From Methanobacterium bryantii (GTDB lineage Archaea; Methanobacteriota; Methanobacteria; Methanobacteriales; Methanobacteriaceae), in assembly GCF_002287175.1 (NCBI RefSeq), contig NZ_LMVM01000033.1:124001-188000 (forward strand): DNA of 64,000 nucleotides, in the 5' to 3' direction. A model generated the notes under the pieces. That model worked only from the letters and a program-made list of their open reading frames with translations. It did no database searches and was not told the origin of the DNA. Below are positions 1-9,574 of the stretch, piece by piece. The translations under genes were made by a program, and so were the position numbers. Numbering within the stretch: position 1 is the first letter of the stretch; each line of letters starts with the position of its first letter.

Positions 1-14
1 CTCCATCTTTAAAC

Positions 15-1454
15 ATGCATATCGAAATTATAATCCCATATATGCTTTCGATATTCTTTTTACCCGGATACTCAATTTTAATAACTTTATCTACTAAAAA
101 TAAAGGAATAATCAGTAAAAGTCTAATAAGCATTCTAATAAGCATAGTTATCCTATTTTTATTAATTCTAGTTACTCATTACATTAACATCACATCTAAA
201 AACATAGCGATTATCCTAACTATAGTAACTATATTTTTTGCAGCAGTAGGATACATCAAAAGATTTAGAGCATCTAAAGAATCAAAGGAATACTTATTCT
301 GTGAAAGCTGTGGAAATTATTATAAACTTAAAGAAGGAAAGTCTTTAGAAGAAGTGGACATATGTCGCTGTGGGGGTAAATTAAAATATGTTGAAAATAT
401 ATTGACATCGGATAATCTAAAAAGAAAAAAATCTACAAATGAGAAAACCTCTAAAAAATCTAAGATTTTTGTTAGTAACTATATAATATGTGAAAACTGC
501 GGGGGCCATTATAAACTTAAAAAAGGAGAGTCTTTAGAAGATTTTAAATCATGTCAATGCGGTGGTGAGCTCAAATATGCTAAAAAATATTATAAATTGA
601 ATGAAAAACACGGATTTATGTCCATAGATATTGTATTAATGTTGTTACTCACCTTTTTATGCATGATTTTTGTTTTAACTCCCATAAATAATACTCCTTT
701 TAGGATTATCTTTAGTCTTATACTAATCTTATTTGCACCAGGATATTCATCAATAGCAGCATTATTCCCCAAAGACTATGATCTAAAAGGTACTGAACGA
801 ATTGCACTTAGTTTTGGCATAAGTATAGTAATTGCCCCCATTATTGGTCTTTTATTAAACTATACTCCCTTTGGAATTAAATTAGGACCTATATCCATAT
901 CTTTATCACTTTTCACAATCTTAATGAGCATTATTGCTTATATCCGAAGGTTAAAGACACCTGAAAATGAAAGATTCACTATTGACTTTAATTGTTATTT
1001 TAATAGAATAAAGGAATCATTCCGAAAAGAATCAGGGACAGATAAGATCTTATCAATTATACTTGTAATTTCTATTATTCTTGCATTTTCTGCTACCGCT
1101 TATATGATGATCCCAAAGGAAGGTGAAAAGTTCACAGAATTTTATATCTTAGGGCCAAATGGAAAGGCAAGCGATTATCCAATTAATTTAACAGTTGGAC
1201 AAGATGGAAATGTTACAATTGGCATAATTAACCATGAGTATGCTGATGTTAATTACACTATTGTAATTAAATTAAATAATCAAACAATAGACAATGAAAC
1301 TATCATTTTATATAACAATCAATCATATGAAAAACCGTTTAAATTCGCTGCATCTAGTTTGGGTCAAAAGCAGGAGCTAGAATTCCTTTTATATAAATTA
1401 CCAGATAATACTAATATTTATCGTTCTCTACATTTATGGATAAATACTAAATAG
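15..1454 (+). CDS. DUF1616-like membrane protein with two internal zinc ribbons
   Basis: The protein has 479 residues. Residues 4-85 form three membrane segments with a PGYS motif and end in a YIKR turn. Residues about 203-312 repeat the same plan (APGYS, then YIRR), so the membrane core looks duplicated. A further segment at about 344-366 leads to an outer C-terminal domain with many N-glycosylation-type Asn sites, as in DUF1616 proteins. Two zinc ribbons sit in the loop between the halves: C96/C99/C117/C119 and C159/C162/C180/C182, each with a YKLK-x-G-x-S-L core. Substrate and function are unknown. The reading frame is open to the window edge, so the start at base 15 may not be the true one. 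The family call rests on the PGYS pattern and topology. Confidence 0.6.
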   Translation: MHIEIIIPYMLSIFFLPGYSILITLSTKNKGIISKSLISILISIVILFLLILVTHYINITSKNIAIILTIVTIFFAAVGYIKRFRASKESKEYLFCESCGNYYKLKEGKSLEEVDICRCGGKLKYVENILTSDNLKRKKSTNEKTSKKSKIFVSNYIICENCGGHYKLKKGESLEDFKSCQCGGELKYAKKYYKLNEKHGFMSIDIVLMLLLTFLCMIFVLTPINNTPFRIIFSLILILFAPGYSSIAALFPKDYDLKGTERIALSFGISIVIAPIIGLLLNYTPFGIKLGPISISLSLFTILMSIIAYIRRLKTPENERFTIDFNCYFNRIKESFRKESGTDKILSIILVISIILAFSATAYMMIPKEGEKFTEFYILGPNGKASDYPINLTVGQDGNVTIGIINHEYADVNYTIVIKLNNQTIDNETIILYNNQSYEKPFKFAASSLGQKQELEFLLYKLPDNTNIYRSLHLWINTK

Positions 1455-2079
1455 TAACTAAGATTTATTGGGAATTTAATTATACTTAAAGAACGCTATT
1501 TTAATATTTAACTATTAATTTATAATTCAAACAATGATAATATAAAATTAGTTAAGTTCAAGATTTTTAAGGGGCTATAATCTTTTTAAAATAGTTATTT
1601 TGTAAATATATCTTATAAATTTAATTGTGCTCGGGATGTGCTAAAAAGTACAGATCAATTCTAAATGAATTAATTTAGAAGATTGTGATAATGAAGTATT
1701 GCAATTGTTATTATTGTATAAAAAGATACTGAAGATATAAATTAAAACAATTCTTCCAATAATACAGATAATACTGTATAGTTATGTGAAAAAATCACAT
1801 GGGATACACCAAAACATTCTCTCTATCAATTACTTACTTAAATTAAAGCCATTAAATAAAAAATTTAATTTAAATCATACTTCACAGCGACCATTTATGT
1901 TAAACCATATTAATTAACTATAGAATTTATAATTCATATATTACTAAATAAATTTATTAATATATGGCTGTATAATTACACGTAACCACTAATTAATAGG
2001 ATTATAATTTGTTAAAATAAAAAATAACAAGTATTATATATTAATTACAATAGATATGTATATTATTTGGAGGTAATAA
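1455..2079. other. AT-rich intergenic stretch, no gene seen
   Basis: About 625 bases without a convincing reading frame, RNA gene or long palindrome. The last 150 bases carry several TATA-like stretches and probably hold the promoter of the small membrane gene that follows. Nothing else is supportable here. Confidence 0.5.
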
Positions 2080-2316
2080 ATGATCTCGACTTTGACAGCT
2101 ATGACTACAACTATAACCCCCCCACAAATTATGGATTATAGTATAATCGTAATAGCTGCACTGATTATATTTTTAGCCCTTAAAGAAATTGTAGGTGCAG
2201 AATCAGATAAAAATAAACGAATGAAATCATTTGTCAGTGGATCTAATATTGTAATAGTACCCCTTATTTTAGTATTTCTAGTCATGGTAGCTTATAGGGT
2301 TATAACAATAAGTTAG
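2080..2316 (+). CDS. small two-helix membrane protein, unrecognised
   Basis: The 78-residue product has hydrophobic segments at about 20-36 and 54-75, joined by a charged loop (KEIVGAESDKNKRMK). A strong ribosome-binding site (GGAGG, 6 bases before ATG) supports it as a real gene. It lies 12 bases before a gene for a membrane-anchored protein, so the two are probably co-transcribed. No family is recognised. Confidence 0.6.
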   Translation: MISTLTAMTTTITPPQIMDYSIIVIAALIIFLALKEIVGAESDKNKRMKSFVSGSNIVIVPLILVFLVMVAYRVITIS

Positions 2317-2328
2317 GATTGGTCATAT

Positions 2329-3015
2329 ATGCAAAAAAATAGAAAATTAGCAGCTTCATTGATTATATTGATTATTTTAGGGGCTCTATTATTAACAATT
2401 TATTATGGTACTCAAAATCAGGTTGCTACAGGTACTCAAGTTGCAGCAGCTACCAAAATAGCATACTACAATAATGGCACAACATGGGTTCATATGAATG
2501 TTATTTATGAAAATGTGACCCTCAAAAATGGGGAAGTAAAAACCTTCTATTCTAACATCTATATAAAACCAAAAAGTTCTGTAACAGTTGACTTAAGTAA
2601 TATGGCAGGTTATGGAAATCAAAGGTTACCTTCAGGGACCAAAATTAATATTTTAACATGGAAAGAACTCGTAAACGGGACCATTAATGCCCCTACTGCA
2701 ACTTTAGAACAGACAATACAGGGATGGTCCACTACAAGTAACCCCCAACCCAATGACAGATATTATATTATGAAATATCCCAACTTAACAGTGTACAATC
2801 TCCCCAATTTTATGAATGACAATAATTTGTATATTGGAGATGATATTAATAAACTTCAGATGTTTTTAGATGGGGATTATTCCGCACATGAACAAATACT
2901 ACTAATAGTGGATTCAGATGGAAGAGTTAGAATGATTTTCTTAGAAATTCCTGAACTATGTAATGTTGTTATAATAGATCCATTCAAGACAACACTTATG
3001 AAAACAACGACTTAA
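2329..3015 (+). CDS. membrane-anchored extracellular protein, unrecognised
   Basis: The 228-residue product starts with a short basic stretch and one hydrophobic segment (about residues 9-27), an uncleaved anchor or signal peptide, followed by an Asn/Thr-rich soluble domain that should lie outside the cell. It lacks cysteine pairs and recognisable catalytic motifs apart from a single Cys near the end. It follows the small two-helix gene closely and precedes another anchored protein, so a surface-protein group is likely. The family is not recognised. Confidence 0.6.
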   Translation: MQKNRKLAASLIILIILGALLLTIYYGTQNQVATGTQVAAATKIAYYNNGTTWVHMNVIYENVTLKNGEVKTFYSNIYIKPKSSVTVDLSNMAGYGNQRLPSGTKINILTWKELVNGTINAPTATLEQTIQGWSTTSNPQPNDRYYIMKYPNLTVYNLPNFMNDNNLYIGDDINKLQMFLDGDYSAHEQILLIVDSDGRVRMIFLEIPELCNVVIIDPFKTTLMKTTT

Positions 3016-3095
3016 AAACATTAAACAAACTTTTTTTTCCATTTTTAGCAATAATTATTAGAAAAGATAAGCTAAATTAAATATGGTGCTTCCAA

Positions 3096-3848
3096 ATGAA
3101 GAAATCACGAAATCCAGATATTATAATATGTAAAAAATGCAAAGGTATCTATAAACTTAAAGAAGGAGAATCATTAGATGACTTTGAAAGCTGTAAATGT
3201 GGTGGCAATCTAGAATATAAGGAACTTCAACAGGAAACTAAAAAATTAAAAAATAAGAATATTATATTGCCTTTAATGGCAGCATTAATTATTATATCGG
3301 GATTTATAGCTTATGGATATGATTTAGAAGGGGTTTTATTTGATATGATTCCATACAATTACACTTCAAATATATGGATACCTCCAAAATCTACAAGTAG
3401 TGGGTCTTTAGCAGGTTATTATAATATTTATGGGCAAGGACGTGATTTTACCTTTTTTATAAAGCTTCCAGGAGCTGAAAAAGCAGAAAGTCCTCTTGAT
3501 TACACAAAAGAAGGCCTTAATGGCGTTGGAAAAATAGACAATATTGTAATCACATTTAATACAATACAAGCACTTCTTTCAGGTGATTTTAGGAAAGCCA
3601 TGGTTGAAACTAGATTTTCAGGTAATTTAAATATGTCATGCGCGGCATGGACTGGGATAAGCGCATTCTCAAGTGAAAATGGGAAAATAAATGGAACTTT
3701 CAAATTAGATGGAGCAATAACTGATTGGGATGGAACGTTTAAAATTATGAATGAAAACAATAGGCTCCTTTTAAGAATGGACTATGTACATTACCCTAAT
3801 GGCCAAAAAGATAAGGCTCAACCAGCTTATGATATAATATATATGTGA
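3096..3848 (+). CDS. zinc-ribbon / single-helix membrane protein
   Basis: The 250-residue product begins with a zinc ribbon (C12, C15, C33, C35) of the same type seen twice in the gene at the window start: YKLKEGESL, then a CxC-GG knuckle. One membrane segment follows at about 55-73, and the remaining 175 residues form a beta-rich domain predicted to be outside. The layout is a cytoplasmic metal-binding head joined through one helix to an outer domain. A signalling or anchoring role can be imagined but is not shown. No family name is recognised for the outer domain. Confidence 0.6.
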   Translation: MKKSRNPDIIICKKCKGIYKLKEGESLDDFESCKCGGNLEYKELQQETKKLKNKNIILPLMAALIIISGFIAYGYDLEGVLFDMIPYNYTSNIWIPPKSTSSGSLAGYYNIYGQGRDFTFFIKLPGAEKAESPLDYTKEGLNGVGKIDNIVITFNTIQALLSGDFRKAMVETRFSGNLNMSCAAWTGISAFSSENGKINGTFKLDGAITDWDGTFKIMNENNRLLLRMDYVHYPNGQKDKAQPAYDIIYM

Positions 3849-3874
3849 ACACTATATTTTAAAGATATTTTTTT

Positions 3875-5206
3875 TCAAAACATTAAGTAATGGATAACAC
3901 TTGGGAAAACAAATGGCATAACCAAATATAAAACAGAATTGCATATACCGTGAGACAACGTAATTCCCAATAAACTTCTTGTCTTCTGAAATATGTATCC
4001 ATAAAACATTGATACTCCAAATACAAATAAAACATCTAAACTAGAGTACCAGCCAATGTGAAAGACCATAAATAATAGAGAAGCATATATAACTCCATAT
4101 ATATTTCCAAGTACATTCTCTGCATTTTTTTGAAGTATTCCTCTAAATAGTAATTCTTCTGCAAACCCAGTGGATATCACAAGGACTATACTTGCAAGTA
4201 AAACTCTTTCTAAAGTAAAAGATGGGATTAAAGGTTGGGGCATTAATATCAGGTATTCAATAAATCCTAAAAGGAAACCACTTAAAGCTATAATAAGTTG
4301 AACTGGAATATTACCCAAAACTAAACCTACTTTCTTTCTGTTAAATTTTTGGACTTTTATTATAGTAACTGAAGTGATAAACAGCAGAACTGATATTATA
4401 AAAAATAAATAAAGAAGATTTGCCTGTGTAACTGGAAGAGCAAGCCTTAATATCCTAATAAGTGGTAAAATCATCATTGCCCTTAAAAGATTTGAAAAAT
4501 TATAAGACTCAGAGATAGATGAAGTAACTAAAAGTGCAAAGAGTATAATAAACTCTAAAATTAAGCCTAATTCTATATTATTATATGCAACTAAAACCTC
4601 GGCTATGGAAATAATAATAAAATAGATAATCAGTGCCAATATCTCTTTTTTAGACGATTTAACTTTAGATCGCATAGATTCAAGATTCGTCATCTTTTGT
4701 TTAACACGCACTTCTCTTTTATAATCTTTGACTTTTTTAAATAACTCTAAGGAACACTTGTAATCTATTACAGCATCTTCTATTGCATTTTGTTGCTTAA
4801 AAGTATTTGCCACAAGATTTGAAACCAATCCTGCTCTTTTAAAATCCTTTACTTTCTTAAACTTTCTTATGGCTTTTTCATAGTAGTCCCTGGTCTCTTC
4901 ATAATCGCCATATTTTTCAAAAATAATCCCTAATCCAGTAAGAGAGTAACCCTCTCCTTTTCTGTCTTTAACTTCACTGTAACAATTTAATGCATACTTA
5001 TAATGTTTTCGCGCTTCTTCAAGATTATCTAATTCAAGATACAAATCCCCTATCTCAAGAAGGGTATCTGCTTCTTTTTTAAGATCATTTGTCATTTCAA
5101 ATAAATATAATGCTTTTTTATAGTATAGAACCGCTTCTTCAAGTTTTCCATGATTATAAAAGCTTGATCCTAATTCAAGCGCGCCTTTAGCATCTGTTTT
5201 GTCCAT
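3875..5206 (-). CDS. TPR-repeat protein fused to a CPBP-type intramembrane protease
   Basis: The N-terminal half (to about residue 170) is built of tetratricopeptide repeats such as ALELGSSFYNHGKLEEA. The C-terminal half has about eight membrane segments with the CPBP (type II CAAX prenyl protease-like) motifs EELLFRG, FHIG and SHGICNS. The Glu-Glu, Arg and His residues that define the active site are present. Several upstream starts are in frame. The ATG at 5206 is chosen because GGTGA lies 4-5 bases before it, while the longer starts lack a site. The TPRs probably select a partner or substrate for the membrane protease. The substrate is unknown. Confidence 0.75.
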   Translation of the reverse strand: MDKTDAKGALELGSSFYNHGKLEEAVLYYKKALYLFEMTNDLKKEADTLLEIGDLYLELDNLEEARKHYKYALNCYSEVKDRKGEGYSLTGLGIIFEKYGDYEETRDYYEKAIRKFKKVKDFKRAGLVSNLVANTFKQQNAIEDAVIDYKCSLELFKKVKDYKREVRVKQKMTNLESMRSKVKSSKKEILALIIYFIIISIAEVLVAYNNIELGLILEFIILFALLVTSSISESYNFSNLLRAMMILPLIRILRLALPVTQANLLYLFFIISVLLFITSVTIIKVQKFNRKKVGLVLGNIPVQLIIALSGFLLGFIEYLILMPQPLIPSFTLERVLLASIVLVISTGFAEELLFRGILQKNAENVLGNIYGVIYASLLFMVFHIGWYSSLDVLFVFGVSMFYGYIFQKTRSLLGITLSHGICNSVLYLVMPFVFPSVIHYLMF

Positions 5207-5281
5207 TGATTCACCCATACTATTTCCAAAAAATAGTTTCTGTTTTAATTTGATTGTTGCATATATAAAGTTACCTATCAA

Positions 5282-5866
5282 AAACTTAATAATAATTCAT
5301 ATTAATTCATAGAAAAGGTAATCATAAACAGGATTATGTAATATAAGATAAATAAACTTTATTATAGTATATAAAAAATTAAATATAAGTATTACATGAT
5401 ATAACAAATTACAAATCATTAATTTTTAACATAGGATTATCCTATTTACATTAAATCTTTTTATGCACATATAAAACAATAAATTACTTTTGTGAACCTT
5501 ATAACATCTTTATATTGATATATAAAAAAAAATGTGAACTTATATATAATAAAAAAATATAATAGTTTTATATAAAAGGATTAAAACCATATTTAAGTTT
5601 TTAATCATTAAATTAAAAAAAATAATACATTATAACTTAATAAAGATATCATACTACTTAATAAGTACATTAAGACATGTTATAGCATTAATTCCACAAA
5701 TAAATGAATTATAACTGTAATACACAAATCTAAAACAGTTTAAAACAGGTTATTACTGGATATACTAACTCATAAAACAGTATTAACCAATATAATAAAT
5801 TATTTATATGTAAAATATAAATTAATTAGTATTTAGCGTTTTAAGCTGTTAATCAAAAATCAGTGT
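5282..5866. other. AT-rich divergent intergenic region
   Basis: This stretch of nearly 600 bases between oppositely oriented genes must hold both promoters. It is extremely AT-rich, with many TATA-like tracts and no clear gene or strong hairpin. No operator can be singled out. Confidence 0.5.
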
Positions 5867-5884
5867 TTGGGTAAAGGGGACAAA

Positions 5885-6841
5885 ATGACTAAAATAAAAA
5901 TAACAGCCATATTACCGGCCTACAATGAAGAAGTATCCATTGGAAGCATTGTGATAAGTACACTAAAATATGTAGACAACGTGTTTGTTATTGATGACGG
6001 CAGTGCTGACAATACTTCAGAGATCGCCAAACTGGCAGGGGCTGAAGTAATAAATCATCCCTTCAATATAGGCAAAGGTGCAGCATTAAAAACTGGTTTT
6101 GAAGCTGCTAAATCATCCGATATCATAATTACCATAGATTCAGATGGACAACACAATCCAAAAGAAATACCAAAACTTGTTACCCCTATAATTAATGACG
6201 AAGCAGATATGGTTAATGGCAGCCGATATATCAATGGAGATAAGAAAGATACGCCATCATACAGGCGTATTGGCCAGACAGTGCTTGATAAGGCCACTAA
6301 TTTAAATGGAGATCTTAATATTACAGATAGCCAAAGCGGTTTTAGGGCATTTGCAAGACATACAATACCGGCTTTCAGATTTAGCTGCGCTAGTTTCGGC
6401 ATTGAAAGTGAAATGTTAATGGACGCGGCCAATGCAGGGCTAAGAGTTAAAGAAGTTGAAATTAGCGTTAGATACGACGTTGATGGTTCCACTAAAAATC
6501 CTGTAACTCACGGAGTAGGTGTACTCATGAGGGTAATAAACGATCTTGAATTTCAAAGACCCCTGTACTATTTTACATTGCCTGGAGTTATAATAATTAT
6601 AACAGGAGTGATATTGGGCCTTATGTTCTTTGGAGATTATTTAGGAGGCGGATCTAGAAGTTTACTTCCTACAGTTCTTGCAATAATCGCAACCCTAGCA
6701 GGAGGATTTTTAGCATTTACAGGCATAATTTTAGATTCCATAGCCCGAATGATAAATCATGTTGTAAACAACCCTACCTATACTTTTCCTACTGATGCTT
6801 CCAGTAATTCCCAATTTAAATTCAAACAAAGGGGCAAATAA
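5885..6841 (+). CDS. family 2 glycosyltransferase with C-terminal membrane anchor
   Basis: This is a GT-A fold glycosyltransferase of the dolichyl-phosphate sugar synthase type. Visible motifs are ILPAYNEE, VIDDGSADNT, the metal-binding TIDSDGQH and SQSGFRAF. Two hydrophobic segments at about 230-250 and 263-285 anchor the C-terminus. It probably transfers a sugar from a nucleotide donor to a lipid carrier for surface glycans. A longer TTG start at 5867 is possible, but ATG 5885 has GGGG 5 bases upstream and gives the normal N-terminus. The next gene is a polytopic glycosyltransferase-like protein, which fits a shared role in glycan assembly. Confidence 0.85.
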   Translation: MTKIKITAILPAYNEEVSIGSIVISTLKYVDNVFVIDDGSADNTSEIAKLAGAEVINHPFNIGKGAALKTGFEAAKSSDIIITIDSDGQHNPKEIPKLVTPIINDEADMVNGSRYINGDKKDTPSYRRIGQTVLDKATNLNGDLNITDSQSGFRAFARHTIPAFRFSCASFGIESEMLMDAANAGLRVKEVEISVRYDVDGSTKNPVTHGVGVLMRVINDLEFQRPLYYFTLPGVIIIITGVILGLMFFGDYLGGGSRSLLPTVLAIIATLAGGFLAFTGIILDSIARMINHVVNNPTYTFPTDASSNSQFKFKQRGK

Positions 6842-6913
6842 AATACATATTTAGTCATCTGGAACATTTTTTAATTAATAAGATTGCAGTACTACCCGAC
6901 ATGTTTTTAACAG

Positions 6914-8527
6914 TTGAATAGCATATTTATTGTAATGTTTAACCATAAAATTGTTAACAAAAATCTTTTAATTATTATTCCTTCAATCATAGCATTTTTC
7001 ATAGGAATTATCCCAACATTACAATACGGTTGGCCTTTAAGCTGGGACATCATCCACCACGTACATATTGCAGAAGTATATGCACAGTACGGGTTTACAC
7101 TTACAGATCCGCTGATAAGTTTACAAAATGGGCCGCAAAAAATAGGATACGTCCCATTATTCCACTTATTTATTGCAGCTATAGGTTATATCACAAAAAT
7201 TAATTACTTCCAGATAGCACGCTGTTTACAGCCTTTAATTGCAGCAGGCATAGTATTTTCAGTTTCATACGTGGGATATAAATTTTATGGTTTAACAGCA
7301 GGTGTTTCTGCTGGCTTTCTAATATTATCAAGCAACCTTGTTAACAGGATAGTTTTACCTATTCCTGAAAATATAGCATTGATCATATTCCCAATTGCAG
7401 TGTATTTATTTTACATATCCCTGAAAAGAGATACAGATACATATAAATATGCTTTAATATCCGGATTATTGTTTATTTTAATGGTATCAATCCACCAATC
7501 AGCTGCATTTTTATTATTTTTAACAATAACCTCATTTATTATTGTTAAATCTATTTTAAGCAGAGATATATATGTTTTTAAAAAGTATATTGTGTGGATA
7601 CTACCTCCTGTTTGTGCAGCAGTTATAGCATTAACAGCTGTTCTAATTCTAGACACTAGTCTAATACATAATATACTACAAAATGGGATAGGTGCTGTAA
7701 CTGGTTACAAAGACTCAATCTCATACAACTACAACCAGCCTTTAAACTTAATTCGTTATGTATGGCAGTTAGGAATCATGGCTTTATTGTTTGCACTTAT
7801 AGGTGCTGTGGCATCCTATAAATTAGACCTGCCTAAAGCTGTGAAAGATAAATCTGCCCTTTTAATAGTATGGATAGCAGTAATGTTCATATTCAGCAAA
7901 ATTAACTGGTTTGGACTTAATATGATATCTTACAGGGTTCTTATTTATATACTGATACCCCTTTCAATATTAGGCGGTTTTGGCCTGTATCAAGTGTACA
8001 ATTGGGGAAAACAAAAGAAAATATCAAATTTACCAGTAGGACATTTGATTTTAGGGATAATATTCTTACTTGCAACCATAAATGGAGTTTTAATAGCAAG
8101 TAACCCTAAAATAGCTACTTTTGGGGCCCAAACAGAGCTTGGAACCATAAGTATAGCACCGCCCTCTGCATCTGAAATAGATTTAGCCGACTGGTTTAGA
8201 AAAAATGGAGATAAAGATAAAAGGGTAGTGATTTCCAATTATTATTCCGGGATGTTTTTAGTAGCTGATACAGGGCAGCCTCTCTCACGTTATAACCGTG
8301 TGCTCATTGGTAAAGTCAATCAATCAACACTTATTAAGAAAGATATAGGTTACCTTGTATATGATAAAAGGTTAAAGTTCTCTTCAGGTAATAAGACTTA
8401 CCGTACCGAACCTGGAGGGCTGCTGTATTTCAGCAGAGATATTCACCAGGTTATACCAGAATATGCAAAAATAGTATACGAAAACAACGACTTTATAGTA
8501 TGCAAGGTTCAAACTGCAAAAACATAG
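6914..8527 (+). CDS. polytopic membrane glycosyltransferase-like protein (GT-C type)
   Basis: The product has 530-537 residues with about ten membrane segments and a soluble C-terminal domain after residue about 400. The first loop carries an acidic residue in a GWPLSWDIIHH context, the layout of lipid-sugar-dependent GT-C transferases (Asp in the first outer loop). It follows the family 2 glycosyltransferase, which could supply the lipid-linked sugar. The start is uncertain: TTG 6914 and ATG 6935 are both possible and neither has a clear ribosome-binding site. The exact acceptor is unknown. Confidence 0.6.
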   Translation: MNSIFIVMFNHKIVNKNLLIIIPSIIAFFIGIIPTLQYGWPLSWDIIHHVHIAEVYAQYGFTLTDPLISLQNGPQKIGYVPLFHLFIAAIGYITKINYFQIARCLQPLIAAGIVFSVSYVGYKFYGLTAGVSAGFLILSSNLVNRIVLPIPENIALIIFPIAVYLFYISLKRDTDTYKYALISGLLFILMVSIHQSAAFLLFLTITSFIIVKSILSRDIYVFKKYIVWILPPVCAAVIALTAVLILDTSLIHNILQNGIGAVTGYKDSISYNYNQPLNLIRYVWQLGIMALLFALIGAVASYKLDLPKAVKDKSALLIVWIAVMFIFSKINWFGLNMISYRVLIYILIPLSILGGFGLYQVYNWGKQKKISNLPVGHLILGIIFLLATINGVLIASNPKIATFGAQTELGTISIAPPSASEIDLADWFRKNGDKDKRVVISNYYSGMFLVADTGQPLSRYNRVLIGKVNQSTLIKKDIGYLVYDKRLKFSSGNKTYRTEPGGLLYFSRDIHQVIPEYAKIVYENNDFIVCKVQTAKT

Positions 8528-8679
8528 AATACACCACGATTATATTTTTATACAAAAATAACCATACATTAACCAACTTCTCTCTTTTAATTATGTATAA
8601 ATTATCCTAATTTATAAAACAATTAAACATATTTAAAAGGAATACATCCGATCATTTTTAAATTTCAGCGGGTATTAAA

Positions 8680-9573
8680 ATGAATATCTTTATACTAACA
8701 TCGGGAAAGTATGGTTCAAGGATTATAAACCATATATCCAAAATGGGGCTGGCATCTTCCATAATAGGGATATATGAAGTTCCGGGAGATTTACCCGAAT
8801 TTATAGATGATGTCAGCAGGTATGTTCCAGATAATCTTCCTGAAGCAGATCTGGTCCTTTCAATTGGATTATACGGGGACATAAATATGGTTATACCTTT
8901 CGTTGCATGTAAAACTGGAGCAAAGTCTATAATTGTACCAATACATGACCCCAAACAAATTCCCGCAGGTCTCCAGATGGAAATAGAAAGCGAGGCTCGT
9001 GATGCCAGAATAGTGTTTCCAAAACCATTTTGTTCGCTTGAGCCCGTTGGAGATAAATATATAGATAAATTTGTAGAATCCTTTGGAAAGCCGGAACTTG
9101 AGATCAAAGCTGATGACCTAATAAGACATGTTGAAGTTAAAAGAGGCGCGCCCTGCGGTTCGACATTGTTTGTAGCAGAGAAATTGAAAAATGTACCTGT
9201 TGCTGAAGCTGAATTTGAGGCGGGAGGCAGATACCATAATTACCCATGTTTAGCCTCCATGGATATTGATCCTCAAATTGGAGATACATTATTGCACGTT
9301 GCAGGTTACAGGATCAAGGAAGCTGTAAAGAGAGAGCTTGGGTTTGCTGCAAAATCTGCGGTCGTTTGTGAAGAAATATGCCAGGGTGGAGATAACTGCA
9401 GCCATATCTGCTATGAGGTATGTCCCATAGGGGATGAAACTGTTAAGATCAAAGAAAACGGTAAAGTGGAAATTGATGCAAATTCATGCGGACACTGTTC
9501 CATTTGCGTCCAAAAATGTCCACTTGAAGCTATTACAATTAAAAATAACGTAAACTTAAAAAGAAGTGAATAA
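8680..9573 (+). CDS. DUF166 protein with C-terminal ferredoxin domain
   Basis: Residues 1-215 resemble the archaeal DUF166 family, once mislabelled thymidylate synthase. After residue about 225 come cysteine clusters of an iron-sulphur domain, ending with the classical CGHCSICVQKCP 4Fe-4S motif and preceded by further Cys residues (EEICQGGDNCSHICYEVCP). The biochemical role of DUF166 is not established. Here the gene's stop codon is one base before the cbiF start, so the two are translationally linked. That suggests a role in corrinoid or other tetrapyrrole metabolism. The suggestion is inference from context. Confidence 0.75.
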   Translation: MNIFILTSGKYGSRIINHISKMGLASSIIGIYEVPGDLPEFIDDVSRYVPDNLPEADLVLSIGLYGDINMVIPFVACKTGAKSIIVPIHDPKQIPAGLQMEIESEARDARIVFPKPFCSLEPVGDKYIDKFVESFGKPELEIKADDLIRHVEVKRGAPCGSTLFVAEKLKNVPVAEAEFEAGGRYHNYPCLASMDIDPQIGDTLLHVAGYRIKEAVKRELGFAAKSAVVCEEICQGGDNCSHICYEVCPIGDETVKIKENGKVEIDANSCGHCSICVQKCPLEAITIKNNVNLKRSE

Positions 9574-9574
9574 A

